Assembly (NCBI RefSeq): GCF_021653995.1
Contig: NZ_JAJJOZ010000011.1
Location: 1 to 64,000, forward strand
Reading direction: 5' to 3'
Length of the DNA: 64,000 nucleotides
Source of the DNA: Allopusillimonas lactea
GTDB lineage: Bacteria; Pseudomonadota; Gammaproteobacteria; Burkholderiales; Burkholderiaceae_B
A program made the position numbers and the translations under genes. Under the pieces are notes generated by a model. The model searched no databases, was not told the DNA's origin, and saw only the letters and a list, made by a program, of their open reading frames with translations. Every line of letters starts with the position of its first letter. Position 1 is the first letter of the stretch. This document shows positions 50,226-59,446 of the stretch, in pieces.

Positions 50226-51501
50226 CCGCAGGCGCTTTCTGGGCCTGTTTGCAGCTTCGGCCGCGTCGAGCGCCTGCGCTGCCTTTGCAGGGCGCGTGTA
50301 TGGCGCGCCGGCAGCGATACTGCTCGCCGCGGGGGCCGACGCCTCGACAGCAAAGACGGCGAGCATGAGCTGCGGCCCGGCGTCGCGCACGTCGACGTGG
50401 GTGGCGGGCGGCACCTCCGGTGAGGAAGGAGCGCATTCTTTCGCCATAGATGAATTGCCGCTGGCCAACACATCTATATATATGGCGGCACGCAAGCAGG
50501 CAGGCAGATATCAAGTTGCTGTGTTCGATGCGCAAGGTTGTGAGCGGATGGCCTTGCCGCTGCCTGCGCGGGGTCACAGCTTTGCCATTGACGCGCCGCG
50601 TGGCCGCGCCGTGGCCTTTGGCCGCCAGCCCGGCTTTTATGCTGTGGCGTTTTCATATCGGAGGGAGGCCGCCCCGGTAACGCTGCGCCCCGCGCCAGGC
50701 CGCCATTTCTTTGGTCACGGCGTATTCTCTCCGGATGGCACGCGGATGGTCTCGACCGAGAATGATTATGAGGCCGGCCGTGGCGTGCTGGGGATATACG
50801 ATGCCAGCACTAACGGAGGCTACCGCCGCGTGGGCGAGTATGCTTCTGGCGGCGTGGGTCCGCACGAAGTTATCCTGATGCCCGACGGGCATACGCTGTG
50901 TGTAGCCAACGGCGGCATTCTCACGCACCCCGATTACGGCAAACTTCCCCTGAATGCGGGCAATATGCGGCCGTCCCTGGCCTATGTCGATCTGCATACC
51001 GGCAAGTTGCTTGAGTTGCATGAACTGGATCCTGCCTTGAACCGCCTTTCGATTCGGCATCTGGCGTTGGATGGTTCGGGCGCCGTCTGGTTCGGCTGCC
51101 AGCATACCGGCCCGGCGCACGAGCGGCCTCCGCTCGTGGGGCGTCATCGACCAGGTACTGCGCCAGTACTGTTTGAGGGGCCTGGCGACGTGCAGCACCG
51201 TCTGAGCAATTATGTAGGGTCCGTGGCCAGCGATGCTTCCGGTAGGCATATTGCAACGTCCAGTCCGGTGGGCGGTATTGTGGCTGTCTGGGACATTGAT
51301 ACGGGCCGATGCATCGGCGCACAGTCGCTGTTCGACGGCTGTGGCGTGGCTCCCGCGGGGCCGCAGGGGTTTCTGCTTAGCAGTGGTCAGGGGCGGTTAG
51401 CCCAATGGCAAGAGGTGGCCGCGCCTATACATCCGGTGCGTGCCTGGGACGATACCGCCTGGGATAACCATCTGCGGCAGGTGCCCGCGTCGACGAGCTG
51501 A
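50206..51501 (+). CDS. DUF1513 family Tat-exported protein
   Basis: About 431 residues, overlapping the second imelysin by 20 bases. The N terminus holds a twin-arginine signal (DRRRFLGLFAASAAS), so it is exported folded. The rest is a probable beta-propeller with repeated blade-like segments (HSFAIDAPRGRAVAFGR, FSPDGTRMVSTEN, GPHEVILMPDGHTL), as in other DUF1513 proteins. Its function is not established, but the family nearly always ends imelysin/DUF1111 iron operons. Start 50215 (MATDRRRF) is an alternative. No cofactor site was identified. Confidence 0.87.
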   Translation: MRSMATDRRRFLGLFAASAASSACAAFAGRVYGAPAAILLAAGADASTAKTASMSCGPASRTSTWVAGGTSGEEGAHSFAIDELPLANTSIYMAARKQAGRYQVAVFDAQGCERMALPLPARGHSFAIDAPRGRAVAFGRQPGFYAVAFSYRREAAPVTLRPAPGRHFFGHGVFSPDGTRMVSTENDYEAGRGVLGIYDASTNGGYRRVGEYASGGVGPHEVILMPDGHTLCVANGGILTHPDYGKLPLNAGNMRPSLAYVDLHTGKLLELHELDPALNRLSIRHLALDGSGAVWFGCQHTGPAHERPPLVGRHRPGTAPVLFEGPGDVQHRLSNYVGSVASDASGRHIATSSPVGGIVAVWDIDTGRCIGAQSLFDGCGVAPAGPQGFLLSSGQGRLAQWQEVAAPIHPVRAWDDTAWDNHLRQVPASTS

Positions 51502-51946
51502 AGGGCGCTGCCAATTGTGGCCGGCGGGCCCACCTGGCATCCGCTGGCTACCGGCCCGGCGCGTCTCCAGACGCGGGCGAGACGCGCTAAATTATTGATT
51601 ATTTGGGTTTTGAGGCGATTCTCGCGCACCTATAAACCTTCAATAAAAACAAGGGATTGTCGTCGTTACTTAAAACGAAGCTTGAGAATGAGGCGGCGAG
51701 GAAATTGTCGTGTTCTCACGACAATTGAAACCCGGGTAATCCCTTATAAACTGTTGCGAATCAGCCCGTTTTGTCGTTTTTTACCAACGGACAGCATCAA
51801 AAAGGAGCTTTTTACCTGCTGAGCAATAGCCATGGGGCCCGAATTTTGATGCAATAGCACCAACTTCCCATCGCGGAGTTAGAAAGGGCAGCAGCACGGA
51901 TAGGTAGTCGCTGCTCTGGTTACTCAAATCTACGGAGATTTCTTAC
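51502..51946. promoter_or_regulatory. 445-base leader/promoter region of the porin
   Basis: No gene is recognisable here. TTGTCGT occurs at 51657-51663, 51705-51711 and 51771-51777, and inverted at 51718-51724. The second and inverted copies form a perfect 10-bp hairpin/palindrome (51703-51712 with 51717-51726, loop TTCT). The long untranslated stretch before the porin resembles the regulated leaders of outer-membrane porin genes. ACGGAG at 51932-51937 is the likely ribosome site. Confidence 0.55.
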
Positions 51947-53050
51947 ATGAAAAAGACTCTGCTCGCTGCTGCTCTTATCGCCGGCTTTGCTGGTGTTGCT
52001 CAAGCAGAAACGTCGGTTACCCTGTACGGTATCCTGGACGGTGGTATCGGCTACCAGAAAGTTGACGGCACCGTTGATGGCGTTGACTACGAAGCCAAGA
52101 AGACCGGCATGATCAACGGCGTTCAGTCCGGCAACCGCTGGGGCCTGAAGGGCACCGAAGATCTGGGTGAAGGCCTGCAAGCCGTGTTCCAACTGGAAAG
52201 CGGTTTCAGCCTCGGCACTGGCCGTAGCGCACAAGGTGGTCGTCTGTTCGGCCGTCAAGCTACCCTCGGTCTGCAGGGCGACTCCTGGGGCCGTCTGGAC
52301 CTGGGCCGTCAAACCAACATCGGTTCCAAGTACCTGCCTGGCATCGTTGATCCGTTCAGCGGCGGCTTCGGCCAAGCCAACGTCGGTACGTCGTTCAGCT
52401 CGACGAACACGATGCGTTGGGACAACATGGTCATGTACCAGACCCCCAACTTCTCTGGCTTCCAGTTTGGCGTCGGCTACTCGTTCAACGTCAATGGCGA
52501 CCAAGATTGGAAGACCAAGGTTGACGGCGTTTCCGATCCCGACAACAACGGCAAGGGCGTGACCACCGGTCTGCGCTACGCAAACGGCCCGATCGGCGTT
52601 GCGCTGACGTATGATCAGATCAAGAACAGCGCTGACGACACCAAGATCAAGGCATGGGCTCTGGGCGGCGCCTATGACTTCGAAGTGGTCAAGGTTTCGG
52701 CTGCTTTCGGTCAAACCAAAGACGGCTGGATGCAGGGCAGCGACTTCGGTCCTGACTTCTCCACCGGCACGTTCGTTGGTGCTGAAGGCCTGAAGGTCAA
52801 TTCCTACCTGGTCGGTCTGTCGGCTCCTGTCGGCAACGGCAAGGTCCTGGCTTCCTGGCAGATGGCTGATCCCAAGGATGCGCCTAACGACGCTGACCTT
52901 GACAAGCAGCACGTTTACAGCCTGGGCTACACCTACAACCTGTCCAAGCGCACCAACGTGTACGCGATCGGTTCGTATGCCAAGCACGTTCTGTTCGAAG
53001 ACGACCTGAAGTCGACGGTTGTCGGCGTCGGTCTGCGTCACCAGTTCTAA
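51947..53050 (+). CDS. outer-membrane porin (Gram-negative general porin)
   Basis: A 367-residue trimeric beta-barrel porin of the Burkholderiales type. The signal peptide is MKKTLLAAALIAGFAGVAQA, the mature start is ETSVTLYGILDGGIGY, it has amphipathic strand patterns throughout (WGLKGTEDLGEGLQAVFQLE, GRLDLGRQTN), and the final residue is phenylalanine (RHQF), the outer-membrane assembly signal. Codon use is markedly optimised compared with neighbours, which suits a major protein. It is monocistronic with a strong terminator. Confidence 0.95.
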   Translation: MKKTLLAAALIAGFAGVAQAETSVTLYGILDGGIGYQKVDGTVDGVDYEAKKTGMINGVQSGNRWGLKGTEDLGEGLQAVFQLESGFSLGTGRSAQGGRLFGRQATLGLQGDSWGRLDLGRQTNIGSKYLPGIVDPFSGGFGQANVGTSFSSTNTMRWDNMVMYQTPNFSGFQFGVGYSFNVNGDQDWKTKVDGVSDPDNNGKGVTTGLRYANGPIGVALTYDQIKNSADDTKIKAWALGGAYDFEVVKVSAAFGQTKDGWMQGSDFGPDFSTGTFVGAEGLKVNSYLVGLSAPVGNGKVLASWQMADPKDAPNDADLDKQHVYSLGYTYNLSKRTNVYAIGSYAKHVLFEDDLKSTVVGVGLRHQF

Positions 53051-53112
53051 TCGGTACGCATAGCTCGCCTATGCATCCGACGGCCCGGTTCGCCGGGCTG
53101 TACAGAACAAAA

Positions 53113-53139
53113 GAAAGCCACCCTTCTGGGTGGCTTTCT
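53113..53139 (+). terminator. rho-independent terminator of the porin
   Basis: An 11-bp perfect stem GAAAGCCACCC/GGGTGGCTTTC with loop TTCT, 63 bases after the stop. It can also work toward mutM on the other strand. Confidence 0.9.
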
Positions 53140-53220
53140 GCATTTTCGGCGCGCCGTGCCGCAGGCAAGGTGCACAGCCGTGCGGTAACTGAGGTGACTG
53201 TGGCAGCTTGGTATTGCTGC

Positions 53221-54048
53221 TCACCGCCGCTGGCACTGCGGGCAGTAGTAGGTAGCCCGCTGCCCCTGGACGATGCGCCGTATCGGCGTGGCACAGAGTG
53301 GACAGGGTTGGCCCGCCTTCTCGTAGACGGCGGCATGCAGCGCAAAGTAGGCGCCCGGCTCGCCCGTGGCGTTTACATAATCGCGCAGCGTGCTTCCACC
53401 CGCTTCCAGGGCCTGCAGGAGCGTGGTGCGGATGGCGGTGGCCAGTGCCGAGCACCGTGCCAGCGATAGGCGGCCTGCGGCCGTCTTGGGGTTGATGCGT
53501 GCGCGAAACAATGCCTCTGATGCGTAGATGTTGCCCGCACCCACCACCACATCGCCCGCCAGCAGCGCTTGCTTGATGGGTTGGCGCCGGCCGCGCAGGC
53601 GGGCGTGCAAATACTCCGCAGTAAACGTGGGGTCGAAAGGCTCCAGCCCCAGCCGGGCAAGTAGAGGATGCACCTCTATCGGGCCGTCGGCCGCATCGTG
53701 CCATAATATGGCGCCAAAACGGCGCGGATCGTGCAGACGGAAGCTGGCGTCGTCAAACACCCAGACGGCATGGTCATGCTTGAGCAGCGGGGCATCGGGC
53801 GGCGTGGCGCGCAGCGAACCCGACATGCCCAGGTGCACAATCTGCGTGCCATTGGGGAAGTTGATGAGCAGGTACTTGCCGCGGCGGGCGCAATCCAGCA
53901 CTTGCCGGCCATTTATGCGGGTGGGCAGATCAGGCGGAACGGGCCAGCGCAGGCGCGGCTCGTATACGATGAATTGCCGCAGGATGCGGCCTGGCATAAT
54001 CGTCGCTAATCCGCGACGCGTGGTTTCGACTTCTGGCAGTTCAGGCAT
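53221..54048 (-). CDS. mutM: formamidopyrimidine-DNA glycosylase
   Basis: A 275-residue bifunctional glycosylase/AP lyase that removes 8-oxoguanine and formamidopyrimidines. The N terminus MPELPEVETTRRGL carries the catalytic Pro2 and Glu3, with a lysine in RRGKYLLINF. The H2TH region is around GNIYASEALFRARI, and the C-terminal zinc finger is CPLCATPIRR with YYCPQC. Length is typical. It is divergent from the TPR gene. Confidence 0.97.
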   Translation of the reverse strand: MPELPEVETTRRGLATIMPGRILRQFIVYEPRLRWPVPPDLPTRINGRQVLDCARRGKYLLINFPNGTQIVHLGMSGSLRATPPDAPLLKHDHAVWVFDDASFRLHDPRRFGAILWHDAADGPIEVHPLLARLGLEPFDPTFTAEYLHARLRGRRQPIKQALLAGDVVVGAGNIYASEALFRARINPKTAAGRLSLARCSALATAIRTTLLQALEAGGSTLRDYVNATGEPGAYFALHAAVYEKAGQPCPLCATPIRRIVQGQRATYYCPQCQRR

Positions 54049-54157
54049 GTGGGGGTGATAAGATCATTAAATCTCAGCTTGTTTTGCTGCGAATTGTTTT
54101 ACTGCTAATTTTGCCACCTGGGGCCTGTTATGGGCACGGTAATCACGGTTCTCCCGC

Positions 54158-55936
54158 ATGAAATGTTCAACCCGTCTGGTATTCGCGCTATGCGTATCCA
54201 TGTTTTCCGGCTGGCCGGTATTTGCGCAGTCGGCGCCGGAAATCAAGCAGGGGGAGCCTACCGAGAAGATCCGCCTGCGCGCGGGTGAGCTGCCCGACGT
54301 TTCGCTGACGCCCGAACTGCTGTATCAGTTGCTCAGTGCCGAGATTGCGGCCCAGCGCGGCTTCTACGACCAAGCCAGTGAAACCATGCTCCGCCTGGCG
54401 CAGGAAACATCTGATCCGCGCCTGGCTAAGCGCGCCTTCCAGTTTGCCATGGCAGACCGCAATATGGCCCGCTCGCTCGAGGCTGCGCGAACCTGGGCCC
54501 TGCTGGCGCCCAAAGACCCCGAAGCGGTGGCGTCATCCTTGGCACTGGCCGCGAGCAGCGGTGAAACCCAGGGCCTGGCTGGCGCGCTCTGGACGCGTAT
54601 CGAAAAGGCCGACGACAAGGAACAAGCGATCGCGCAGGCTGCCGCCATTGTGGGTAAGATGCCCGACAAAGGCCTGGCGCTCGAAGTGCTCGACAAGGCA
54701 TTGCACCCCGAAGTGCGGCAGCTGCCTATTGCGCATCTGGCTCTTTCTGATGCGGCTTGGGCGGCTTCCGACCCCTACCGCGCACTCGAAGAGGCGCAAG
54801 CTGCGCTGGCTTTGGCCCCCGATCTGGAAGCGGCAGCGCAGCGCGTGCTCGAATATGGCACCAAGGTCGATGCCGACCAAGCGCTCAAAGAGACGCATGC
54901 GTTTCTTCAGCAACACCCTGACAGTCGCAAGCTTCAGCTGATGTATGTGAACCGTTTGGTTGAGCAGCGCCAGTTTGACCAGGCGCTGAAACAGGTGGGC
55001 GAGATGCGCCGCGCCGCGCCGGAAGACTTCGACCTGCTTTACACCGAGGCTGAAGTGAATATGCGCGCCGAGCGCTACGATCAAGCCAAGGTGCTGTTGA
55101 ACCAATATATTTCTGTGCAGCGGCAGCGTTTGCAGACGGTGAACGACGAATCCACCAGTGCGGCCGCCGATGCGTCGGATGCCCGCCTGCTGCTGGTGCA
55201 GATCGCCGAAAAGCAGGGCAGGATCGATGAAGCGATCCGCGAACTCGATCGCATCGACGACCCGTCGCTCAAGTTCCAGGCGCAGGTGCACAAGGCGGTG
55301 CTGCAGGCGCGGCAGGGCGACTTGAAGCGCGCGCAGGCCACGATCAACCGCCTGCGCCCGGCCGATACGCATGAGCGGTCGGTGATCGCGCTGACGCTGG
55401 CATCGATTTATCGCGACTCGGGGCGGTCCGACCGCGCCTTGCAGATCCTCGAGAAGGCCGATAAGGATATCCCTGACTCCACGCAGATCAAATACGATCT
55501 TGCCATGCAGTATGAGCGGCAGGGCCGTATGCAGGATTTTGAGCGGCTGATGCGGCGTGTCATTGAGCTGGACCCGAACAACGCTAATGCCTACAACTCT
55601 CTGGGCTATACCTACGCCGATCAGAATCGCAACCTCTCCGAGGCACAAGATCTGCTCGAGCGCGCGCTCGATCTCGATCCCAACAACCCATACATCCTGG
55701 ACAGCGTGGGCTGGTATCTCTACCGCACCAGCGACTACGAGGCAGCCATCGAATACCTCCAGCGTTCTTACGACCAAATGCCCTCGGCCGAAGTGGCTGC
55801 GCATCTGGGCGAAGTGCTGTGGGTCAGCGGCCGCCGCGACGAGGCCTTCAAGGTTTGGCGCGAGGGCAGCAAGCAGGATCCCGACAATGAAATTCTGGTC
55901 AAGACGCTGCAGCGTCTGGGGGTCGAGCTGAAATGA
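54158..55936 (+). CDS. tetratricopeptide repeat protein, exported
   Basis: A 592-residue protein with a signal peptide (MKCSTRLVFALCVSMFSGWPVFAQ) and many TPR helices, clearest near NAYNSLGYTYADQNRNLSEAQDLLERALDLDPNNPYILDSVGWYLYR. It is probably periplasmic or outer-membrane attached, serving as a protein-interaction scaffold. It overlaps lolB by four bases and precedes ispE, the order seen in many betaproteobacteria, but its own role is not established. A link to lipoprotein sorting is inference from position. Confidence 0.85.
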   Translation: MKCSTRLVFALCVSMFSGWPVFAQSAPEIKQGEPTEKIRLRAGELPDVSLTPELLYQLLSAEIAAQRGFYDQASETMLRLAQETSDPRLAKRAFQFAMADRNMARSLEAARTWALLAPKDPEAVASSLALAASSGETQGLAGALWTRIEKADDKEQAIAQAAAIVGKMPDKGLALEVLDKALHPEVRQLPIAHLALSDAAWAASDPYRALEEAQAALALAPDLEAAAQRVLEYGTKVDADQALKETHAFLQQHPDSRKLQLMYVNRLVEQRQFDQALKQVGEMRRAAPEDFDLLYTEAEVNMRAERYDQAKVLLNQYISVQRQRLQTVNDESTSAAADASDARLLLVQIAEKQGRIDEAIRELDRIDDPSLKFQAQVHKAVLQARQGDLKRAQATINRLRPADTHERSVIALTLASIYRDSGRSDRALQILEKADKDIPDSTQIKYDLAMQYERQGRMQDFERLMRRVIELDPNNANAYNSLGYTYADQNRNLSEAQDLLERALDLDPNNPYILDSVGWYLYRTSDYEAAIEYLQRSYDQMPSAEVAAHLGEVLWVSGRRDEAFKVWREGSKQDPDNEILVKTLQRLGVELK

Positions 55937-56523
55937 CTCACATATCGCTGGCCAAGCTGCGCGCCTGGTCTGCGGCGGGTTTGGCCGCGCTTGCGCTGGC
56001 GGGTTGTGCCACGCCGCCGCCCATCAGCGAGTCCGGTGCTGCTACCCAGCAGGCCGTTTTTGAGCGCACGGGCCGCTTCGCCATCAACGTCAGCTATGCC
56101 AATGGGCAACGCGATGCGCTCCAGGGCGGGTTTGCATGGCTGGATAACGGCCGCCGCCTGGTGCTGGACCTGGCTAATCCGGTCGGTAGCACCTTGGCGC
56201 GGGTCGAGGTGACCGCCGGGTTGGCGCGGGTCACGCGCAGCGATGGCAGTGTCGAAGAAGCCGCCAATGCCGACGCGCTGGTCGAGCAGGTGCTGGGCAG
56301 CCCGCTGCCGGTTTCAGGCCTGCGCGATTGGCTGCGCGGCCGTACGGGCGACGGCGTAGTCAACAGCCTCAAGCGAGACGCCGGCGGCCAGCCAGGCTCG
56401 TTTACCGAGGATGGCTGGCGGGTGCGCTTGTCGCGTTACGATGGCAAGGGGCCCGGCCTGGTTCAGCTAGATAGAGACGACGCCAACCGCCGCATCAGCG
56501 CGCGGCTGGTCATCGACAGTTGA
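55933..56523 (+). CDS. lolB: outer-membrane lipoprotein receptor LolB
   Basis: A 196-residue lipoprotein that accepts lipoproteins from LolA and inserts them into the outer membrane. The lipobox is LALAGC, with the cysteine about residue 25. The mature part shows the LolB pattern FAINVSYANGQRDALQGGFAWLDNG, LSRYDG and a final strand RRISARLVIDS. It overlaps the TPR gene (ATGA) and precedes ispE by nine bases. Confidence 0.93.
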   Translation: MTHISLAKLRAWSAAGLAALALAGCATPPPISESGAATQQAVFERTGRFAINVSYANGQRDALQGGFAWLDNGRRLVLDLANPVGSTLARVEVTAGLARVTRSDGSVEEAANADALVEQVLGSPLPVSGLRDWLRGRTGDGVVNSLKRDAGGQPGSFTEDGWRVRLSRYDGKGPGLVQLDRDDANRRISARLVIDS

Positions 56524-56532
56524 GCGCCGCGC

Positions 56533-57459
56533 ATGGCATTGCATGATGTGCCGGCGCCGGCCAAGATCAATCTGTTCCTGCACGTTACGGGCCGGCGTCC
56601 CGACGGCTATCACCTGCTGGAAACCGCCTTTCGATTCATTGGTCTTTACGATACCTTCAGTTTCGATACGCGCACCGACGGGCGAATCGAGCGTGAGGGG
56701 GCGGGTGTTGAAGGCTTGGCTGCCGACGACGACCTGGTGGTCAAGGCGGCTCGTGTTTTGCAGCAGGCCACCGGCACGCGCCAGGGTGCGCAGATCAGTT
56801 ACGAGAAGCGCATCCCTACCGGCGGCGGCCTAGGTGGCGGTTCCAGCGATGCTGCCACCACACTGATCGCGCTGAACCGCCTCTGGAACACAGGGCTGGA
56901 CCGCCAGGCGCTGATGCGCCTGGCGCGCCCGCTGGGGGCGGATGTGCCGGTTTTTATTTACGGCCAGCCCGCGTTCGCGCGGGGCATTGGCGATGTTTTC
57001 GAGCCGCTGCAATTGCCTGAGCGCGCCTATGTTGTGGTGCAGCCGCCGCAGCACGTGCCCACTGCGGCGGTATTTTCTGCCTCCGATTTGACAAGAGATT
57101 CTGAATGCATCAGAATAGCGGTCTTTACTGATTGGCAAACAGAAAACGCGCCGCAAAACGGGTTCTACAAGAACGGTTTTTTTGGCAGCAACAATCTGGA
57201 GCCAGTTGTTTTTTCCCGGTACCCCAGGGTGGCCGCCGCAGCAAAATGGTTGGCGCAGCAAGGGGTGTCGGTAAGAATGAGCGGTTCGGGGGCGTGCCTG
57301 TTTGTGGAATTTGTAACGCAGGCGGAAGCAGCACTTTTCCGAGCCGAAATTCTCAGTAAAATAGCGAGTCGTGCAAACGATTGCGCAGCGGTAATACAGG
57401 GTTCCTGGGCTTGCCCGGGTCTGTTGGATCACCCCTTGCGCCATTGGGTACGCAACTGA
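56533..57459 (+). CDS. ispE: 4-diphosphocytidyl-2-C-methyl-D-erythritol kinase
   Basis: A 308-residue GHMP kinase of the non-mevalonate isoprenoid pathway. It begins PAPAKINLFLHVTGRRPDGYH, has the ATP-binding PTGGGLGGGSSDAA near residue 100 and the third motif VRMSGSGACLF near the C-terminal end. The last third is less GC-rich than the rest, and the stop lies just five bases before tRNA-Gln, so the tRNA must be processed from this operon's transcript or have an internal promoter. Confidence 0.95.
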   Translation: MALHDVPAPAKINLFLHVTGRRPDGYHLLETAFRFIGLYDTFSFDTRTDGRIEREGAGVEGLAADDDLVVKAARVLQQATGTRQGAQISYEKRIPTGGGLGGGSSDAATTLIALNRLWNTGLDRQALMRLARPLGADVPVFIYGQPAFARGIGDVFEPLQLPERAYVVVQPPQHVPTAAVFSASDLTRDSECIRIAVFTDWQTENAPQNGFYKNGFFGSNNLEPVVFSRYPRVAAAAKWLAQQGVSVRMSGSGACLFVEFVTQAEAALFRAEILSKIASRANDCAAVIQGSWACPGLLDHPLRHWVRN

Positions 57460-57464
57460 ATTAT

Positions 57465-57541
57465 TGGGGAATCGCCAAGTTGGTTAAGGCACTGGATTTT
57501 GATTCCAGCATGCGAAGGTTCGAATCCTTCTTCCCCAGCCA
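57465..57541 (+). tRNA. tRNA-Gln (anticodon TTG)
   Basis: A 77-base tRNA. The acceptor TGGGGAA pairs with TTCCCCA, the anticodon arm CTGGA-TTTTGAT-TCCAG gives TTG, the T arm AAGGTTCGAATCCTT is present and CCA is encoded. It lies between ispE and prs. Confidence 0.97.
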
Positions 57542-57657
57542 AAAACGTGCAGGCCTGTGCACATCCGCCCAGGCTCGCAGCAAGCGCGAAGCTGTTGAGT
57601 CGGCCCCTAGGCTGGTCAACAGCTTTGTCGTTTAACGCCAAGCAAAATACATTCGTC

Positions 57658-58608
57658 ATGGCAAACGACCGTTTCATGATCTTTACCGGCACAGCCAACA
57701 CCCGTCTGGCTGTAGACGTCGCCAATCATCTCGACATGTCGCTCGGGAAAATGACAGTAGGCCGGTTTTCTGACGGCGAAGTCATGGTCGAAATCAACGA
57801 GAACGTACGCGGCAAAGACGTTTTCATCCTGCAGCCCACCTGTGCGCCCACCAACGACAACCTGATGGAAATCATGGTGATGGTCGATGCTTTGCGCCGC
57901 GCCTCCGCAGGCCGCATCACGGCCGCCATCCCATATTTCGGCTACGCCCGGCAAGACCGCCGGCCGCGTTCGGCCCGGGTGGCGATCTCTGCCAAGGTTG
58001 TGGCCAATATGCTGCAGGTTGTAGGCGTAGACCGCGTCCTCACCATGGATCTGCACGCTGACCAGATCCAGGGTTTCTTCGATATCCCGGTCGATAACAT
58101 CTACGCAGGCCCGATTCTGCTGGGCGATATCTGGCGTCGCAACTACCAGGATCTGGTTGTGGTGTCTCCAGATATCGGCGGGGTGGTGCGCGCTCGCGCG
58201 CTGGCCAAGCAGCTCGAGGTCGACCTGGCCATCATCGATAAGCGCCGTCCGCGCGCCAATGTGTCCGAGGTGATGAACATCATCGGCGAGATCGAAGGCC
58301 GCACCTGCATCATCATGGACGACATGGTCGACACCGCCGGCACGTTGTGCAAGGCGGCCCAGGCGCTCAAAGAGCGTGGCGCCACGTCTGTCTATGCCTA
58401 TTGCACGCACCCGGTATTGTCTGGCGGCGCCGTGCAGCGCATCATCGAATCCCAGCTCGATGAACTCGTGGTCACGGATACGATCCCGCTGTCTGAAGCC
58501 GCGCGCGGCTGTGGCAAGATACGCGCGCTTTCCTGCGCGTCGCTGCTGGGTGAAACCATGCTGCGCATCTCGAATGCCGAATCCGTTTCGTCGCTGTTCG
58601 TCGATTAA
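57658..58608 (+). CDS. prs: ribose-phosphate pyrophosphokinase
   Basis: A 316-residue enzyme making PRPP from ribose 5-phosphate and ATP for nucleotide, histidine and tryptophan synthesis. Key features are FGYARQDRRPRSARV (ATP loop), the DLHADQIQGFFDIPVDN segment and the PRPP loop IIMDDMVDTAGTLCKAA. ATG 57658 gives MANDRFMIFTG, the usual N terminus; the open frame reaches back into tRNA-Gln. Confidence 0.97.
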   Translation: MANDRFMIFTGTANTRLAVDVANHLDMSLGKMTVGRFSDGEVMVEINENVRGKDVFILQPTCAPTNDNLMEIMVMVDALRRASAGRITAAIPYFGYARQDRRPRSARVAISAKVVANMLQVVGVDRVLTMDLHADQIQGFFDIPVDNIYAGPILLGDIWRRNYQDLVVVSPDIGGVVRARALAKQLEVDLAIIDKRRPRANVSEVMNIIGEIEGRTCIIMDDMVDTAGTLCKAAQALKERGATSVYAYCTHPVLSGGAVQRIIESQLDELVVTDTIPLSEAARGCGKIRALSCASLLGETMLRISNAESVSSLFVD

Positions 58609-58713
58609 GCATTATCGTCATCCGCTGGTCGCGGCGGGTGGCGCAACACGCGCGGCACTACGGGCCGCGTTTTCAACAAGCCGGGGCAAATGCCCCGATT
58701 ATCGGAGTCATCC

Positions 58714-59340
58714 ATGAAATTTACCGCCACCACGCGTAGCGTCCAGGGTTCGAGTGCGAGCCGCCGCCTGCGCCGCGCCGGCCGCGTTCCCGCCATTGTC
58801 TACGGCGGCACTGCGGACGCCTTGAACATCGAACTCGATCACAACGAGATCTTCCACGCACTGCGCAAAGAAGAGTTCCACGCATCGATTCTCGATATGC
58901 AACTGGACGGCAAGGGCCAGCAGGTGCTGCTGCGTGCCGTGCAATGGCACCCCTACAAGCTTCAGGTGCTGCACGTCGATTTCCAGCGTGTCGATGCATC
59001 GCAGGCTATCACCACCAAGGTGCCCCTGCACTTCATCAACGGCGAAAACTCGCCCGCCGTCAAGCTGTCCAGCCAACTGATCAGCCACGTTGCCACCGAA
59101 CTCGAAATCACCTGCCTGCCGGCCAACCTGCCGCAGTTCATCACGGTTGACCTGGGCAACCTGGCTGCCGACGGCAACGTCTTCCTGAGCGACATCACGC
59201 TGCCCGAAGGCGTGACCGCGACGGTTCACGGCACCGAGGCCAATATCGTGCTGGCCGCCGCGCTGTCCACCCGTGGCGCAGCCGCCGCCGGTGGCGCCGA
59301 GGAAGCCGAAGGCGGCGCTGCGGAAGGCGCAACCGAGTAA
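58714..59340 (+). CDS. rplY: 50S ribosomal protein L25/Ctc
   Basis: A 208-residue 5S-rRNA-binding protein of the long (CTC) form. The N-terminal L25 domain (about 1-90) shows RRAGRVPAIVYGG, followed by the TL5-type C-terminal beta domain (LPEGVTATVHG). An Ala/Gly/Glu-rich acidic tail ends AEGATE. The start at 58714 (MKFTATTRS) is preceded by TCGGAG. It lies between prs and pth. Confidence 0.95.
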   Translation: MKFTATTRSVQGSSASRRLRRAGRVPAIVYGGTADALNIELDHNEIFHALRKEEFHASILDMQLDGKGQQVLLRAVQWHPYKLQVLHVDFQRVDASQAITTKVPLHFINGENSPAVKLSSQLISHVATELEITCLPANLPQFITVDLGNLAADGNVFLSDITLPEGVTATVHGTEANIVLAAALSTRGAAAAGGAEEAEGGAAEGATE

Positions 59341-59390
59341 TCGGTATTGGCAGCCGCCCGCGGCTTGTGCCGGGTTGCGGTTGGCCAACT

Positions 59391-59427
59391 AACCCCTGTA
59401 TGGCCTTGCGGCCAGCAGGGGTTTTTT
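59391..59427 (+). terminator. rho-independent terminator of rplY
   Basis: AACCCCTG (59391-59398) pairs with CAGGGGTT (59416-59423), with an inner GGCC/GGCC stem, and is followed by T residues. It ends only 20 bases before pth, so pth needs a promoter within or beside it, or read-through. Confidence 0.85.
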
Positions 59428-59446
59428 CTTGTGTAGACTGCGCGGT

